Source: Sphingomonas sp. PsM26
Lineage (GTDB): Bacteria > Pseudomonadota > Alphaproteobacteria > Sphingomonadales > Sphingomonadaceae
Direction of reading: 5' to 3'
Length of the DNA stretch: 64,000 bases
NCBI GenBank assembly: GCA_030433805.1
Contig: JARUXA010000014.1
Span: 88,308 to 152,307 of the forward strand
Shown one piece after another: positions 9,223 to 19,278 of this stretch. Under the pieces are notes generated by a model that saw only the letters and a list, made by a program, of their open reading frames with translations, was not told the DNA's origin and searched no databases. Each line of letters begins with the position of its first letter. Within the stretch, counting starts at the first letter, position 1. Both the position numbers and the translations under genes were made by a program.

Positions 9223-10488
9223 TTAGACCGCCGTCATGATCAACGAGGCATTCGTCCCACCGAAGCCGAACGAGTTGTTGAGCACCGCCTTGACCGAACG
9301 CTGCTTCGCAACGTGCGGGACGAGGTCGACGCCCTCGCAACTCTCGCTCGGGTTATCGAGGTTGAGCGTCGGCGGCACGATCTGGTCGCGCAGTGCGAGG
9401 ATGCAGAAGATGCTCTCCACCGCACCCGCGCCGCCGAGCAGATGCCCGATCGCCGACTTGGTCGAGCTCATCGACAGCGTGTCGATGTTGCTGCCGAACA
9501 GACGGCGGACCGCCCCCAGTTCGAGCTCGTCACCGAGCGGCGTCGATGTGCCATGCGCGTTGATATAGTCGATGTCGGACAGTTGCAGCCCGGACCGCTT
9601 CATCGCCATTTCCATTGACCGGAAAGCACCCGAACCTTCCGGGTGCGGCGCGGTGACGTGATAGGCGTCGCCGGACATGCCGTAGCCGATCACCTCGGCA
9701 TAGATTTTCGCGCCGCGTGCCTTGGCGTGCTCATATTCCTCGAGGCAGACGACGCCTGCGCCCTCGCCCATGACGAAGCCGTCACGCGCGACGTCATACG
9801 GACGGCTCGCTTTCTCCGGCTGGTCGTTGAACGCGGTCGAGAGCGCGCGCGCTTGCGCGAAGCCGGCGATTCCGAGCGGGCAGATCGCACCTTCGGCACC
9901 GCCCGCGAGCATCACGTCGGCGTCGTCGAGCGCGATCATCCGCGCAGCATCGCCGATCGAATGCGCACCGGTCGAGCAAGCCGTGACGACGGCATGATTG
10001 GGGCCCATCAGTCCGTATTTGATCTGAACCTGGCCGGTGATGAGGTTGATCAGGCGACCATGGACGAAGTGCGGCGAGACGCGGCTAGGCCCCTTGTTCT
10101 CGCAAACCAGTGATTCGCTGGCGATCCCCGGCAAACCACCGATCCCGGCACCGATCGAGCAGCCGGCGCGATAGCGTTCGGCCTCACTCATGTTGGTCAG
10201 GCCGGCGTCTTCGAGCGCCTGCCCTGCGGCATCGATGCCATAAATAATGAAGGGGTCGACCTGCCGCTGGACCTTGTGATCGACACGCAGATTGGGGTCG
10301 AACCCATAGGCATGATCGGCGGGTTTCACCTCGCATGCGATGCGGCACTTCTGGTTCGACGCATCGAAGCGCGTGATCGGCCCAGCGCCGGATTTCGAGG
10401 CGAGCAAGTTCGCCCAAACCGTTTCGACCTCGGCGCCAAGTGGCGTCACGAGCCCCAAACCGGTTACGACAACACGGCGCATGGCCAT
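9223..10488 (-). CDS. fabF: beta-ketoacyl-ACP synthase II
   Basis: Condenses malonyl-ACP with growing acyl-ACP in fatty-acid elongation. The protein has 421 residues. The catalytic triad is visible: Cys in VTACSTGAHSIGDA, His in YINAHGTSTPLGD and His in SAIGHLLGGAGA. It follows acpP on the same strand, as in most proteobacteria. Confidence 0.97.
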   Translation of the reverse strand: MAMRRVVVTGLGLVTPLGAEVETVWANLLASKSGAGPITRFDASNQKCRIACEVKPADHAYGFDPNLRVDHKVQRQVDPFIIYGIDAAGQALEDAGLTNMSEAERYRAGCSIGAGIGGLPGIASESLVCENKGPSRVSPHFVHGRLINLITGQVQIKYGLMGPNHAVVTACSTGAHSIGDAARMIALDDADVMLAGGAEGAICPLGIAGFAQARALSTAFNDQPEKASRPYDVARDGFVMGEGAGVVCLEEYEHAKARGAKIYAEVIGYGMSGDAYHVTAPHPEGSGAFRSMEMAMKRSGLQLSDIDYINAHGTSTPLGDELELGAVRRLFGSNIDTLSMSSTKSAIGHLLGGAGAVESIFCILALRDQIVPPTLNLDNPSESCEGVDLVPHVAKQRSVKAVLNNSFGFGGTNASLIMTAV

Positions 10489-10605
10489 CTCCCGTTGAAT
10501 TTCTGGTCTTCCAAATGGAAAACGGCCCCCCGCCCCCGGTCATTTGCCCTGGGACGGGGAGCCGCTTCTGTCGTCAGCGTTGCTGCCGCGCCGATGGCGT
10601 GGCGC

Positions 10606-10842
10606 TCAGCCCTTGTTCTCGTCGATGAAAGTGATCGCGTCCTTGACGGTCGTGATCTTCTCGGCGGCATCGTCCGGAATTTCGACTTCGAATTCTTCTT
10701 CGAAAGCCATCACCAGCTCGACGATGTCGAGGCTGTCCGCGCCCAGATCATCGATGAAGCTCGCATCTTCGGTCACCTTGTCGGCTTCAACGCCGAGATG
10801 CTCGACGACGATCTTCTTAACGCGGTCTGCGGTCTCGCTCAT
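10606..10842 (-). CDS. acpP: acyl carrier protein
   Basis: A 78-residue, acidic carrier that holds growing acyl chains on a phosphopantetheine arm. The attachment serine is in [19 protein letters not shown] (about residue 36). Length, charge and position between fabG and fabF are all as expected. Confidence 0.98.
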   Translation of the reverse strand: MSETADRVKKIVVEHLGVEADKVTEDASFIDDLGADSLDIVELVMAFEEEFEVEIPDDAAEKITTVKDAITFIDENKG

Positions 10843-10968
10843 ATTCCGTCCCTCTGTAGCTGGGGGTTCTTGATTCCTGAACGCACCTAGAACGGGGTCG
10901 GGCCCCTTGCAAGGGGAACCGGCACCCGCCCGGGTACGGTAACGCCGCGAACCGTGCGGCGTCTGCGC

Positions 10969-11712
10969 TTAGATCATGGCCATGCCACCGTTGACGTGCA
11001 GTGTCTGCCCCGTGACATAGCCCGCCTCGCGACTGGAGAGATAGACGACTGCTGCGCCGATATCCATGCCCTCGCCCATTTTTCCCATCGGAATCCGCGC
11101 ATTCAAGGCGTCTTTCTGCGCATCGGGCAGACCATCCGTCATAGGCGAGGCGATGAAGCCCGGTGCAACGCAGTTCACGGTGATGCCGCGGCTGGCAAGT
11201 TCCTGTGCCAATGCCTTGGACATGGCGGTCAGCGCGCCCTTGGACGCTGCATAATTGGCCTGGCCCGGGTTGCCCGTCGTGCCCACAACCGAGGTGATCG
11301 AGACGATCCGCCCGAACCGCGCCTTCATCATCGGTCGCGCGGCGGCACGTGCCAGCCTGAACGCTGCCTCCAGGTTGACGCGGATGACCGCATCCCATTC
11401 CTCGTCCTTCATCCGCATCACGAGATTGTCGCGCGTGATGCCGCCATTGTTAACCAGAATGTCGAGCTTGCCGCCAAGCGCCTCGACCGCCTGGGGCACG
11501 AGCGCATCGACGGCCGCGCCGTCCGAAAGATTACACGGCAAAGCGACATGATCGCCGTTCAGGCTGTCGCGGAAGGCTTCCAGCTTGGCGACGTTGGATC
11601 CCGACACCGCCAGTCGCGCGCCCTGTGCTGCAAGGGACTTTGCAATGGCGGAACCGATACCGCCCGATGCGCCCGTGACGAGCGCGGTCATTCCCGTAAG
11701 ATCGAACATCAT
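10969..11712 (-). CDS. fabG: 3-oxoacyl-ACP reductase
   Basis: NADPH-dependent reduction of 3-oxoacyl-ACP, second step of the elongation cycle. The 247-residue short-chain dehydrogenase has the cofactor loop TGASGGIGSAIA, NNGGITRDNLVMRM, and the active-site Tyr-Lys in YAASKGALTAMSKAL. It begins 9 bases after the fabD stop. Confidence 0.97.
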   Translation of the reverse strand: MMFDLTGMTALVTGASGGIGSAIAKSLAAQGARLAVSGSNVAKLEAFRDSLNGDHVALPCNLSDGAAVDALVPQAVEALGGKLDILVNNGGITRDNLVMRMKDEEWDAVIRVNLEAAFRLARAAARPMMKARFGRIVSITSVVGTTGNPGQANYAASKGALTAMSKALAQELASRGITVNCVAPGFIASPMTDGLPDAQKDALNARIPMGKMGEGMDIGAAVVYLSSREAGYVTGQTLHVNGGMAMI

Positions 11713-11721
11713 CTTTCTCCG

Positions 11722-12657
11722 TCAGAGCGCTTTTGCGAGCGCTTCGATATCGTCCATCGTCACCACGCTGGTGGTTTCGACATCGGGCGCGATCCGCTTG
11801 ATCATGGGGGTCAGCACCTTGCCGCCAAATTCTACGAACCGTTCGACCCCGGTGTCCGCCATCGCCAGCACCGATTCCCGCCAACGGACCATCCCGGTTA
11901 CCTGCTCAACCAACAGCCGCCGAATCGTGTCGGCATCGGCGACCGGCGCGGCGGTTACGTTGGCAAAGATCGGTACGAGCGGCGCTTCGATCCGCGCATC
12001 GGCAAGGGCGCGTTCCATCGCGTCCGCCGCGGGTTGCATCAGCGGGCAATGGAACGGCGCGGAGACCGGCAACAGGACAGCGCGCTTCGCCCCCATCTCC
12101 TTCGCCAGCGCGACCGCACGCTCGATCGCGCCGCGGTGCCCCGAGATGACCACCTGCGAGGGATCGTTGTCGTTCGCGACGGTGCAGACTTCGCCCTCCG
12201 CCGCGGCATCGGCAATCGCCCGTGCCTTGTCGACATCCGCGCCGAGCAAAGCGGCCATTGCCCCCATGCCGACAGGGACCGCCGCCTGCATCGCCTGCCC
12301 CCGCAACTTGAGCAGGCGCGCCGTGGTGGCGAGGTCGACTGCACCGGCCGCACACAAGGCGCTATATTCGCCGAGCGAATGGCCGGCGACATAATCCGCC
12401 TTGTCGGCCAACCGGATGCCACCGTCGGCTTCCAGCACGCGCAAGGTCGCGATCGCATTCGCCATGATCGCGGGCTGCGCGTTCTCGGTCAGTTGCAACT
12501 GATCCTCGGGACCGTCGGTCATCAGACGGAAGAGGTGCTGCCCCAGCGCATCGTCGACCTCCTGGAACACCGCACGCGCCACGGCGCTGGCCTCGGCAAG
12601 TGCACGCCCCATGCCGACGACCTGACTGCCCTGCCCCGGAAATACAAACGCTCGCAT
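11722..12657 (-). CDS. fabD: malonyl-CoA:ACP transacylase
   Basis: Moves malonyl groups from CoA to ACP. The 311-residue protein begins MRAFVFPGQGSQVVGMG and has the active-site serine in GHSLGEYSALCAAG, plus the late His in SAPFHCPLMQ. It is the first gene of the leftward fabD-fabG-acpP-fabF-mltG cluster. Its promoter should lie in the 184-bp divergent gap before the RcnB-like gene. Confidence 0.97.
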   Translation of the reverse strand: MRAFVFPGQGSQVVGMGRALAEASAVARAVFQEVDDALGQHLFRLMTDGPEDQLQLTENAQPAIMANAIATLRVLEADGGIRLADKADYVAGHSLGEYSALCAAGAVDLATTARLLKLRGQAMQAAVPVGMGAMAALLGADVDKARAIADAAAEGEVCTVANDNDPSQVVISGHRGAIERAVALAKEMGAKRAVLLPVSAPFHCPLMQPAADAMERALADARIEAPLVPIFANVTAAPVADADTIRRLLVEQVTGMVRWRESVLAMADTGVERFVEFGGKVLTPMIKRIAPDVETTSVVTMDDIEALAKAL

Positions 12658-12841
12658 CGCACCACTCCTTTGTCCGGGCGGTTAGGCTTTCGACCGAACC
12701 CGCGTCAACCTGAACGGATACGACATCGCCGCGACATCTTGCGACCATTTGTGACGAAGATCGGGACGGATACGCGACAATGACCCGCCAGATAGAGGGC
12801 GACGCCGGGAGCAAGGCGCCGTTGAGTTACAGGAGTTTGTC

Positions 12842-13219
12842 ATGAGAAAGATGATCATCGCGATCCTCGCCACTGCCGCGGCGGCCAGCCCGATTGCGGC
12901 GACCAGCGCAGAAGCGCAGCAGCAGCGCCAGACCACCACGGTCGTCCGCGAACGCCCGAACGGGACGGTGGTGACCAAGCGCACGACGGTCAACCGCCGC
13001 AACGTCGCGCAGCCCAATCGCCGCTGGGCAAAAGGGCAGCGGTTCGATCGTCGCTACGCGTCGAACTACCGGGAGATCAACGACTGGCGGACGTACCGTT
13101 CGCGGCGCCTCTACGCCCCACCGCGTGGCTATCGCTGGGTTCGTTCAGGCAATGACGCGGTGTTGATCGCGCTCAGCGGCGGGATCGTCGGCGCGGTCCT
13201 GTCAGGTGCGTTCAACTAA
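12842..13219 (+). CDS. secreted RcnB-family protein
   Basis: A 125-residue protein with a signal peptide (MRKMIIAILATAAAASPIAA, cleavage near TSAEA) followed by a basic Gln/Arg-rich part and a C-terminal RcnB-like segment (YRSRRLYAPPRGYRWVRSGN, then VLIALSGGIVGAVLSG). Members are periplasmic. The RcnB of Escherichia coli affects nickel/cobalt homeostasis, but in sphingomonads many paralogues have unknown roles. Divergent from fabD. Confidence 0.8.
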   Translation: MRKMIIAILATAAAASPIAATSAEAQQQRQTTTVVRERPNGTVVTKRTTVNRRNVAQPNRRWAKGQRFDRRYASNYREINDWRTYRSRRLYAPPRGYRWVRSGNDAVLIALSGGIVGAVLSGAFN

Positions 13220-13244
13220 TCCCTGCATTTTGGCCGAAAAAGCC

Positions 13245-13273
13245 GCGGGTAAGCCGATCAATGGCTTACCCGC
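13245..13273 (-). terminator. intrinsic terminator of the LuxR-type gene
   Basis: Perfect 11-bp stem GCGGGTAAGCC / GGCTTACCCGC with a 7-base loop. On the minus strand it is followed by GGCTTTTTCGG. It overlaps the last codon of the leftward gene and lies between two convergent genes, so it may also stop the RcnB-like transcript. Confidence 0.75.
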
Positions 13274-13968
13274 GCATTTGGCCGGCGGATCAGGGTACGG
13301 TCCGCCTGGCTGGGGGGAACAAAGGCATGGGTAGCGGTTTCGGTCGCCCACGGGTCATGCAGTGCCGCTGTGGCGAGCAAGGTTGCGACCAGCTCGACCT
13401 GACGGCTCGTCCCCGTCTTGGCGAAGATCGCTGATAACTGCTTGCGAACGGTTGCCACCACCGATCCGCGCAGCTTGGCGTGGGTCGTCAACGACCGACC
13501 GATCACCAGGCTCTGCGCCAGCGACGTCTCGCTCGCCGTCAGAAGATACACGCGCGATGGCACGAGGATTTCGGATTCGGCCCATGCAAGCAGGTCGCGG
13601 ACGACCATTCGTGTTCGGGTCGATGCGCGAAACGTGCCGATCGCGGTATCGCGCGCCACGAGAATGGCATGACGCGCCCCAGTCGTGTCCATCACCGACA
13701 CCAGCAAGACATCACCCCCGCGTTCGCCGAGCGCCGCGTTCATCTTCTCGCTGAGATCGGTTGACGCCCACGAAACCGGGTGTTGCAATGCGCCGCGGAG
13801 GATATTCCCCCGGTCGAGCAAATGCTGTCCCACCGCATTACAGCCCAACAATACGCCGTCAGCGTCCAGGTCAAACGTTGCCAGGTATCGGTCGGATACC
13901 GGCGCATGGATATTACAGGCTTGGTAAAGCTGTAAGTGATCCGATCGAATTGCGACTCTTGCCGTCAT
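13258..13968 (-). CDS. LuxR-type response regulator without a clear receiver domain
   Basis: A 236-residue protein. The C-terminal 70 residues contain a GerE-like helix-turn-helix (LTASETSLAQSLVIGRSLTT, then VATVRKQLSAIFAKTGTSRQ VELVATLL). The N-terminal part (DRYLATFDLDADGVLLGCNA) resembles a PAS-like sensor region and not a phosphoreceiver. The first helix is less conserved than in typical LuxR proteins. It overlaps a small membrane-protein gene (13965-14174) and is probably co-transcribed with it. Target genes unknown. Confidence 0.7.
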   Translation of the reverse strand: MTARVAIRSDHLQLYQACNIHAPVSDRYLATFDLDADGVLLGCNAVGQHLLDRGNILRGALQHPVSWASTDLSEKMNAALGERGGDVLLVSVMDTTGARHAILVARDTAIGTFRASTRTRMVVRDLLAWAESEILVPSRVYLLTASETSLAQSLVIGRSLTTHAKLRGSVVATVRKQLSAIFAKTGTSRQVELVATLLATAALHDPWATETATHAFVPPSQADRTLIRRPNARVSH

Positions 13969-14174
13969 TGACCTGAAGTCCTTTCCCCACCCACGAATGA
14001 AAACACCGGTTCATTCGACCGTATGTGTTGTGGATCGGCTACTCGTACGCCCCCACCCAGCGCGTTGTTGCGCTCCATCCTGTCCCGAACGAAGTTTGTA
14101 CTCCAAAAACAGCCAACGACAAATCCCAGAGAGAAAAGTGTGGTGCCGATGAACAGCTGGATTAGTAGGATCAT
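13965..14174 (-). CDS. small single-span membrane protein
   Basis: A 69-residue protein: one membrane helix (MILLIQLFIGTTLFSLGFVV) followed by a basic cytoplasmic tail (FVRDRMERNNALGGG). ATG 14174 has a strong AGGAGG about 8 bases upstream, and the stop overlaps the LuxR-type start. No recognised family. Coupling suggests a role with the regulator, for example in membrane sensing, but this is inference. Confidence 0.55.
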   Translation of the reverse strand: MILLIQLFIGTTLFSLGFVVGCFWSTNFVRDRMERNNALGGGVRVADPQHIRSNEPVFSFVGGERTSGQ

Positions 14175-14502
14175 TAAAGGAACCCTCCTGCCCTCATCTC
14201 TTACATTCCCCTCGATTAAACAAAAATACGGCAGATCGTGTATAGGTTGTACTAAGGATGGAGTAGTAACGTCCGATACCATGCGCACCACGCTGTAATC
14301 GTTTCAGATTACGCCGCAGGGTTTGTTACACTCAGCACGGCACCCCAAAACATGTTGCTTGTGCTCAGGCGGCAGATCGGGCAAAGGGCTCGCCCGTGCT
14401 GCGGCCAGAGATGGTCGTCGTATGTGATTCCCGAGACGACAGCCGGAGGGGCGTCCGCATGGTGCGGCGTCAGCGATCGGCCAAAAGAGAAAGACGAGAC
14501 AC
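14175..14502. promoter_or_regulatory. intergenic region with divergent promoters; possible leader of the S6 operon
   Basis: 328 bp without a gene, between the leftward small membrane gene and rpsF. The last 90 bases before rpsF are GC-rich, purine-rich and able to form short hairpins (around CGGAGGGGCGTCCG, 14449-14462). Many bacteria have a leader here that binds the S6:S18 complex. I cannot fold it reliably, so the leader is only a suggestion. Confidence 0.35.
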
Positions 14503-14928
14503 ATGGCTCTATACGAGCACGTGTTCCTTGCGCGCCAGGATCTGGCACAAGCGCAGGTGGACGCCCTGGCGGAAACCGCCACCAAGATCGTGAACGATAA
14601 CGAAGGCCGGGTCGTCAAGACCGAGAGTTGGGGTCTGCGTAGCCTGGCGTACAAGATCGCCAAGAACCGCAAGGCGCATTACGTGATGCTCGAGATCGAC
14701 GCCCCTGCCGGTGTCGTCGCGGAGCTCGAGCGCCAGACGCAGATCAACGAAGACATCATCCGCTACATGACCGTCAAGGTCGACGCGCTCGAAGAGGGCC
14801 CGACCGTGATGATGCGCAAGTCCGAGCGCGACCGTGAGCGTCGTGGAGACCGCGAAGGCGGCCGTGAAGGCCGTGGCGATCGTCCTGACCGTGGCGACCG
14901 GCCGCGTCGTGACTTCGATAGCGAATAA
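14503..14928 (+). CDS. rpsF: 30S ribosomal protein bS6
   Basis: Small-subunit ribosomal protein, 141 residues. It begins [20 protein letters not shown] and contains [20 protein letters not shown] and the RYMTVKVD strand. The C-terminal 35 residues are an Arg/Asp/Gly-rich tail ([20 protein letters not shown]), longer than in E. coli but usual in alphaproteobacteria. First gene of the S6-S18-L9 operon. Confidence 0.97.
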   Translation: MALYEHVFLARQDLAQAQVDALAETATKIVNDNEGRVVKTESWGLRSLAYKIAKNRKAHYVMLEIDAPAGVVAELERQTQINEDIIRYMTVKVDALEEGPTVMMRKSERDRERRGDREGGREGRGDRPDRGDRPRRDFDSE

Positions 14929-14941
14929 GGACGTATAGATT

Positions 14942-15166
14942 ATGGCACGCCCATTTTTCCGCCGCCGCAAGAGCTGCCCGTTCTCCGCAAAAGACGCTCC
15001 CCGGATCGATTACAAAGACGTCCGGTTGCTCCAGGGCTTCGTGTCCGAACGTGGCAAGATCGTCCCGTCGCGTATCACTTCGGTGAGCGCAAAGAAGCAG
15101 CGCGAGCTCGCCCAGGCGATCAAGCGTTCGCGTCATCTGGGCCTTCTGCCCTACATCGTTAAGTAA
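14942..15166 (+). CDS. rpsR: 30S ribosomal protein bS18
   Basis: A 74-residue basic protein. It shows [20 protein letters not shown] and the conserved [20 protein letters not shown], ending GLLPYIVK. It pairs with bS6 in the platform of the 30S subunit. 13 bases separate it from rpsF. Confidence 0.98.
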   Translation: MARPFFRRRKSCPFSAKDAPRIDYKDVRLLQGFVSERGKIVPSRITSVSAKKQRELAQAIKRSRHLGLLPYIVK

Positions 15167-15178
15167 GGAGCGGCTGAG

Positions 15179-15784
15179 ATGGATGTCATCCTGCTGGAAC
15201 GCGTCGACAAGCTCGGCAACATCGGCGACGTCGTCAAGGTGAAGGACGGGTTCGCCCGCAACTTCCTCCTGCCGAACAAGAAGGCGCTTCGTTCCAACGA
15301 AGCCAACCGCAAGGTCTTCGAGAAGAACCGCGAGAACATCGTTGCCGAGAACGCAGCGCGTCGTTCGGAAGCGGAAGTCGAAGCCAAGGACATCGACGGC
15401 ACGACCGTGACGTTGATCCGTCAGGCATCGAACACCGGCCAGCTGTACGGCTCGGTTGCGGTTCGCGATCTGATCGAGATCCTCGAGGCCGAAGGCCACA
15501 AGGTGTCGAAGTCGGCGATCGTGCTCAACAAGCCGATCAAGGCCATCGGCCTCTACGAGGTCAAGGTTTCGCTGCACCCGGAAGTGTCGGTGACGATCAA
15601 GGTCAACATTGCACGCTCGCCCGAAGAGGCGAAAATGCAGGCCGAGGGCGTCAACGTCATGGAAGCCATGTTCGAAAAGGACGAGGCTGGTTTCGTTGAG
15701 GATTACGATCCCAACGCAGAGCCCGGCGCGACCGCCGAGGTTTCGTCGAACCAGGACGACGCTGAGGCACCTGCCGCGGCCTAA
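15179..15784 (+). CDS. rplI: 50S ribosomal protein bL9
   Basis: A 201-residue large-subunit protein. The N-domain begins MDVILLERVDKLGNIGDVVK and has the GFARNFLLPNKKALRSNEAN signature. A long central helix and the C-domain with NKPIKAIGLYEVKVSLHPEV follow. The extra 50-residue acidic tail is common in alphaproteobacteria. A terminator follows. Confidence 0.98.
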   Translation: MDVILLERVDKLGNIGDVVKVKDGFARNFLLPNKKALRSNEANRKVFEKNRENIVAENAARRSEAEVEAKDIDGTTVTLIRQASNTGQLYGSVAVRDLIEILEAEGHKVSKSAIVLNKPIKAIGLYEVKVSLHPEVSVTIKVNIARSPEEAKMQAEGVNVMEAMFEKDEAGFVEDYDPNAEPGATAEVSSNQDDAEAPAAA

Positions 15785-15809
15785 GTCACTCGGTTACGAT
15801 ACGAAAAGA

Positions 15810-15840
15810 GCCGTCCGGAGTGATCCGGGCGGCCCTTTTT
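15810..15840 (+). terminator. intrinsic terminator of the rpsF-rpsR-rplI operon
   Basis: Stem GCCGTCCGG / CCGGGCGGC with loop AGTGAT, followed by CCTTTTTCG, 25 bases after the rplI stop. Confidence 0.85.
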
Positions 15841-15881
15841 CGTTTGTTTGCCGGGCGTCGCTCGGCGGACTTGGGTCAGGC

Positions 15882-15959
15882 TTAGCCGGTGACCGCGCAC
15901 GCCCCGACAAGCGCTGCGAGCGGGATGAGGGCGAAGACGACGGGAAGAACTTTGGTCAT
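15882..15959 (-). CDS. tiny lipoprotein-like peptide (entericidin-like)
   Basis: A 25-residue peptide: MTKVLPVVFALIPLAALVGA then Cys-Ala-Val-Thr-Gly. The hydrophobic stretch ending VGAC fits a lipobox, leaving a very short mature part. Entericidin-like peptides look like this. The frame continues upstream without a stop, so the start is open, and the gene may not be real. Confidence 0.35.
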   Translation of the reverse strand: MTKVLPVVFALIPLAALVGACAVTG

Positions 15960-16107
15960 GGGGCGGTCCGATACGGCGATGGGGGCTGTTGTCGTGTAAA
16001 TGCACCGCTCGGGATTTGTGTCCGCCAGATGAACGAAACGCCGGGTTTCACCTTCCCCCGCACGGTTCGTCTCGACCACGCGCGAAACGAACAGTAGCGA
16101 GCCGCGG

Positions 16108-17934
16108 CTATTTCCGGCCGAATAGCCGTTCGATGTCGCCATGCGCGAGCTTCACCCATGTTGGGCGCCCGTGGTTGCACTGCCCCGAATGCGGGGTGAC
16201 TTCCATTTCGCGGAGCAGCGCGTTCATCTCGGCGACCGACAGGATCCGCCCTGCCCGCACCGAACCGTGACACGCCATCGTCGCGGCGACGTGATCGAGT
16301 CGTTCCCGCAACGACAAGGCCTCGTCGAACGCGGCGAGTTCGTCGGCGAGATCGGTCACCAGTCCGGTGACGTCGCTTTGCCCGAGCATCGCGGGCACAC
16401 CGCGGACGAGCATTGCGCGCGGGCCGAAGCGGTCGAGGTCGAGGCCAAAGTCGCTGAGCTCGGCAGCGCGTGCCTCGAGCCGGTCACAGGCGGTTTCCTC
16501 CAGCTCGATGACTTCGGGGAGCAGTAGCGCCTGACTGGCGACTCCGCCGGACGCCATCGCCTTACGCATCCTTTCGAGCACGAGGCGTTCATGCGCGGCG
16601 TGCTGGTCGACGAGGATCAGCCCGTCCTGCGCCTCGGCGACGATGTAGGTCTTGGCGACCTGGCCGCGGGCTACGCCCAAGGGGAAGTCGACCGTTTCTG
16701 GGGGTGGGGCGTAGGCGGGTTCGGCGCGGGCTAACGGGGGTGGGGTGAAGAAGGCGCGGCGGTCGGAGACGGAATAGGAGCGTTGATCCAAGGATAGCCC
16801 CTCCCCTTCAGGGGAGGGGTTGGGGGTGGGGCGTGTCTCACCGAGAGCCAGTTGTGCTGGACTTCCCCACCCCAACCCCTCCCCTGAAGGGGAGGGGCTA
16901 TTTTCTGTTGTCCAAGCCGCGAGCGCAGTTTCCGTGGGCCGCTGGCTGCGATACCCCGCCTCGTCAAGCGCCCTCCGTAACCCGCTCACGATCAGCCCGC
17001 GCACCAGCGCGGGGTCGCGAAACCGCACTTCGGTCTTCGCAGGATGCACGTTGACGTCGACCGCATCGGGCGGAACGTCGAGGAACAGCGCCACCACCGC
17101 ATGCCGGTCGCGCGGCATCATCTCGGCATAGGCACCGCGGATCGCGCCGATCAGCAGACGATCCTTTACCGGACGCCCGTTGACGAACAGATATTGGTGA
17201 TCCGCGATTCCGCGATTGAAGGTCGGCAGCCCGGCAATCCCGCCAAGCCCGATCCCCTCACGGACGAAATCGATCCCCACGCCATTCTCGACCAGCCCGC
17301 GATCGGTCAGCCCGGCAACGCGGTCGGGCAAGGTCTCGTCCGCGCTGACCGACAGCGACCGCCGTCCGTCATGCTCGACCGAGAAACCGATGTCAGGCCG
17401 CGCCATCGCCAGTCGCCGCACGACGTCCATGCACGCCGCGAACTCTGCGCGGGCTGAGCGCAGGAACTTGCGCCGCGCCGGCACGCGGGCGAACAGTGCC
17501 TCGACCCGCACCCGAGTCCCCGGCGGGATCGCGGCGGGGCCTTCCGACTCCAGCACGCCATTGTCGATCACGCGCGACCAGCCTTCCACACCGGGCATGC
17601 GGCTCTCGAGCGTCATCCGCGCGACGCTCGCAATCGACGGCAAGGCCTCGCCGCGAAACCCGAGCGTGCTGACCGCTTCGATCGCCTCGTCCGGGAGCTT
17701 CGAAGTGGCGTGGCGTTCGAGCGCGAGCGCCATGTCGGCGGGGTCCATCCCACAGCCGTCGTCGGTCACTTCGACCAGGTCGGTCCCCCCGCCTGCCAGC
17801 CGCACCGCGATCCGCGTCGCGCCCGCGTCGATCGCATTCTCGACCAGCTCCTTCAACGCGCTGGCTGGCCGTTCCACCACTTCACCGGCAGCGATACGAT
17901 TGACGAGATGTTCGGGGAGGCGGCGTATTGACAT
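16108..17934 (-). CDS. mutL: DNA mismatch repair protein MutL
   Basis: ATPase and, in this lineage, likely endonuclease of mismatch repair. The 608-residue protein has the GHKL ATPase motifs (LVENAIDAGAT, DDGCGM, GFRGEALPSIASV) and HPAKTEVRFRD. The C-terminal domain contains DQHAAHERLVLER, which fits the DQHA(x)2E(x)4E metal-binding nuclease motif found in MutH-less bacteria. The linker (about residues 345-380) contains a translated palindromic repeat element. The gene is alone on the minus strand. Confidence 0.96.
   Translation of the reverse strand: MSIRRLPEHLVNRIAAGEVVERPASALKELVENAIDAGATRIAVRLAGGGTDLVEVTDDGCGMDPADMALALERHATSKLPDEAIEAVSTLGFRGEALPSIASVARMTLESRMPGVEGWSRVIDNGVLESEGPAAIPPGTRVRVEALFARVPARRKFLRSARAEFAACMDVVRRLAMARPDIGFSVEHDGRRSLSVSADETLPDRVAGLTDRGLVENGVGIDFVREGIGLGGIAGLPTFNRGIADHQYLFVNGRPVKDRLLIGAIRGAYAEMMPRDRHAVVALFLDVPPDAVDVNVHPAKTEVRFRDPALVRGLIVSGLRRALDEAGYRSQRPTETALAAWTTENSPSPSGEGLGWGSPAQLALGETRPTPNPSPEGEGLSLDQRSYSVSDRRAFFTPPPLARAEPAYAPPPETVDFPLGVARGQVAKTYIVAEAQDGLILVDQHAAHERLVLERMRKAMASGGVASQALLLPEVIELEETACDRLEARAAELSDFGLDLDRFGPRAMLVRGVPAMLGQSDVTGLVTDLADELAAFDEALSLRERLDHVAATMACHGSVRAGRILSVAEMNALLREMEVTPHSGQCNHGRPTWVKLAHGDIERLFGRK
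16795..16900. repeat. palindromic (REP-like) element translated inside mutL
   Basis: About 106 bp. The left arm (16795-16831) and right arm (16865-16900) are near-perfect reverse complements, built on CCCCTCCCCT and AGGGGAGGGG, with a 33-bp spacer. The mutL frame reads through it without a stop. On the coding strand it gives NSPSPSGEGLGWGSP and, 20 residues later, PTPNPSPEGEG. It lies in the MutL linker, where extra residues are tolerated. Such elements occur dispersed in sphingomonad genomes; other copies are not in this window. Confidence 0.85.
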
Positions 17935-18026
17935 GCCTTAAGCTCTAGCCCAAGCGACGGCATCCCGCGAGCTGTATCCGTGACTTAACCAGGGCGTGAG
18001 CGTCGCTCTGAAAGCCATCGGTTTAA

Positions 18027-19139
<1,113 letters not shown>

Positions 19140-19278
19140 GGCGTACGGCGGCTGTGGTCGCTGTTTGAGACATATGGTTCGTCTGCGCAGACGGGTTCGC
19201 GAAACCCTACGCAGCGCAGACGGCCATCGCTACAGATCGTAGCATCAGGCGGCCCTTGGGCCTTTGGATGGGGGTAAC

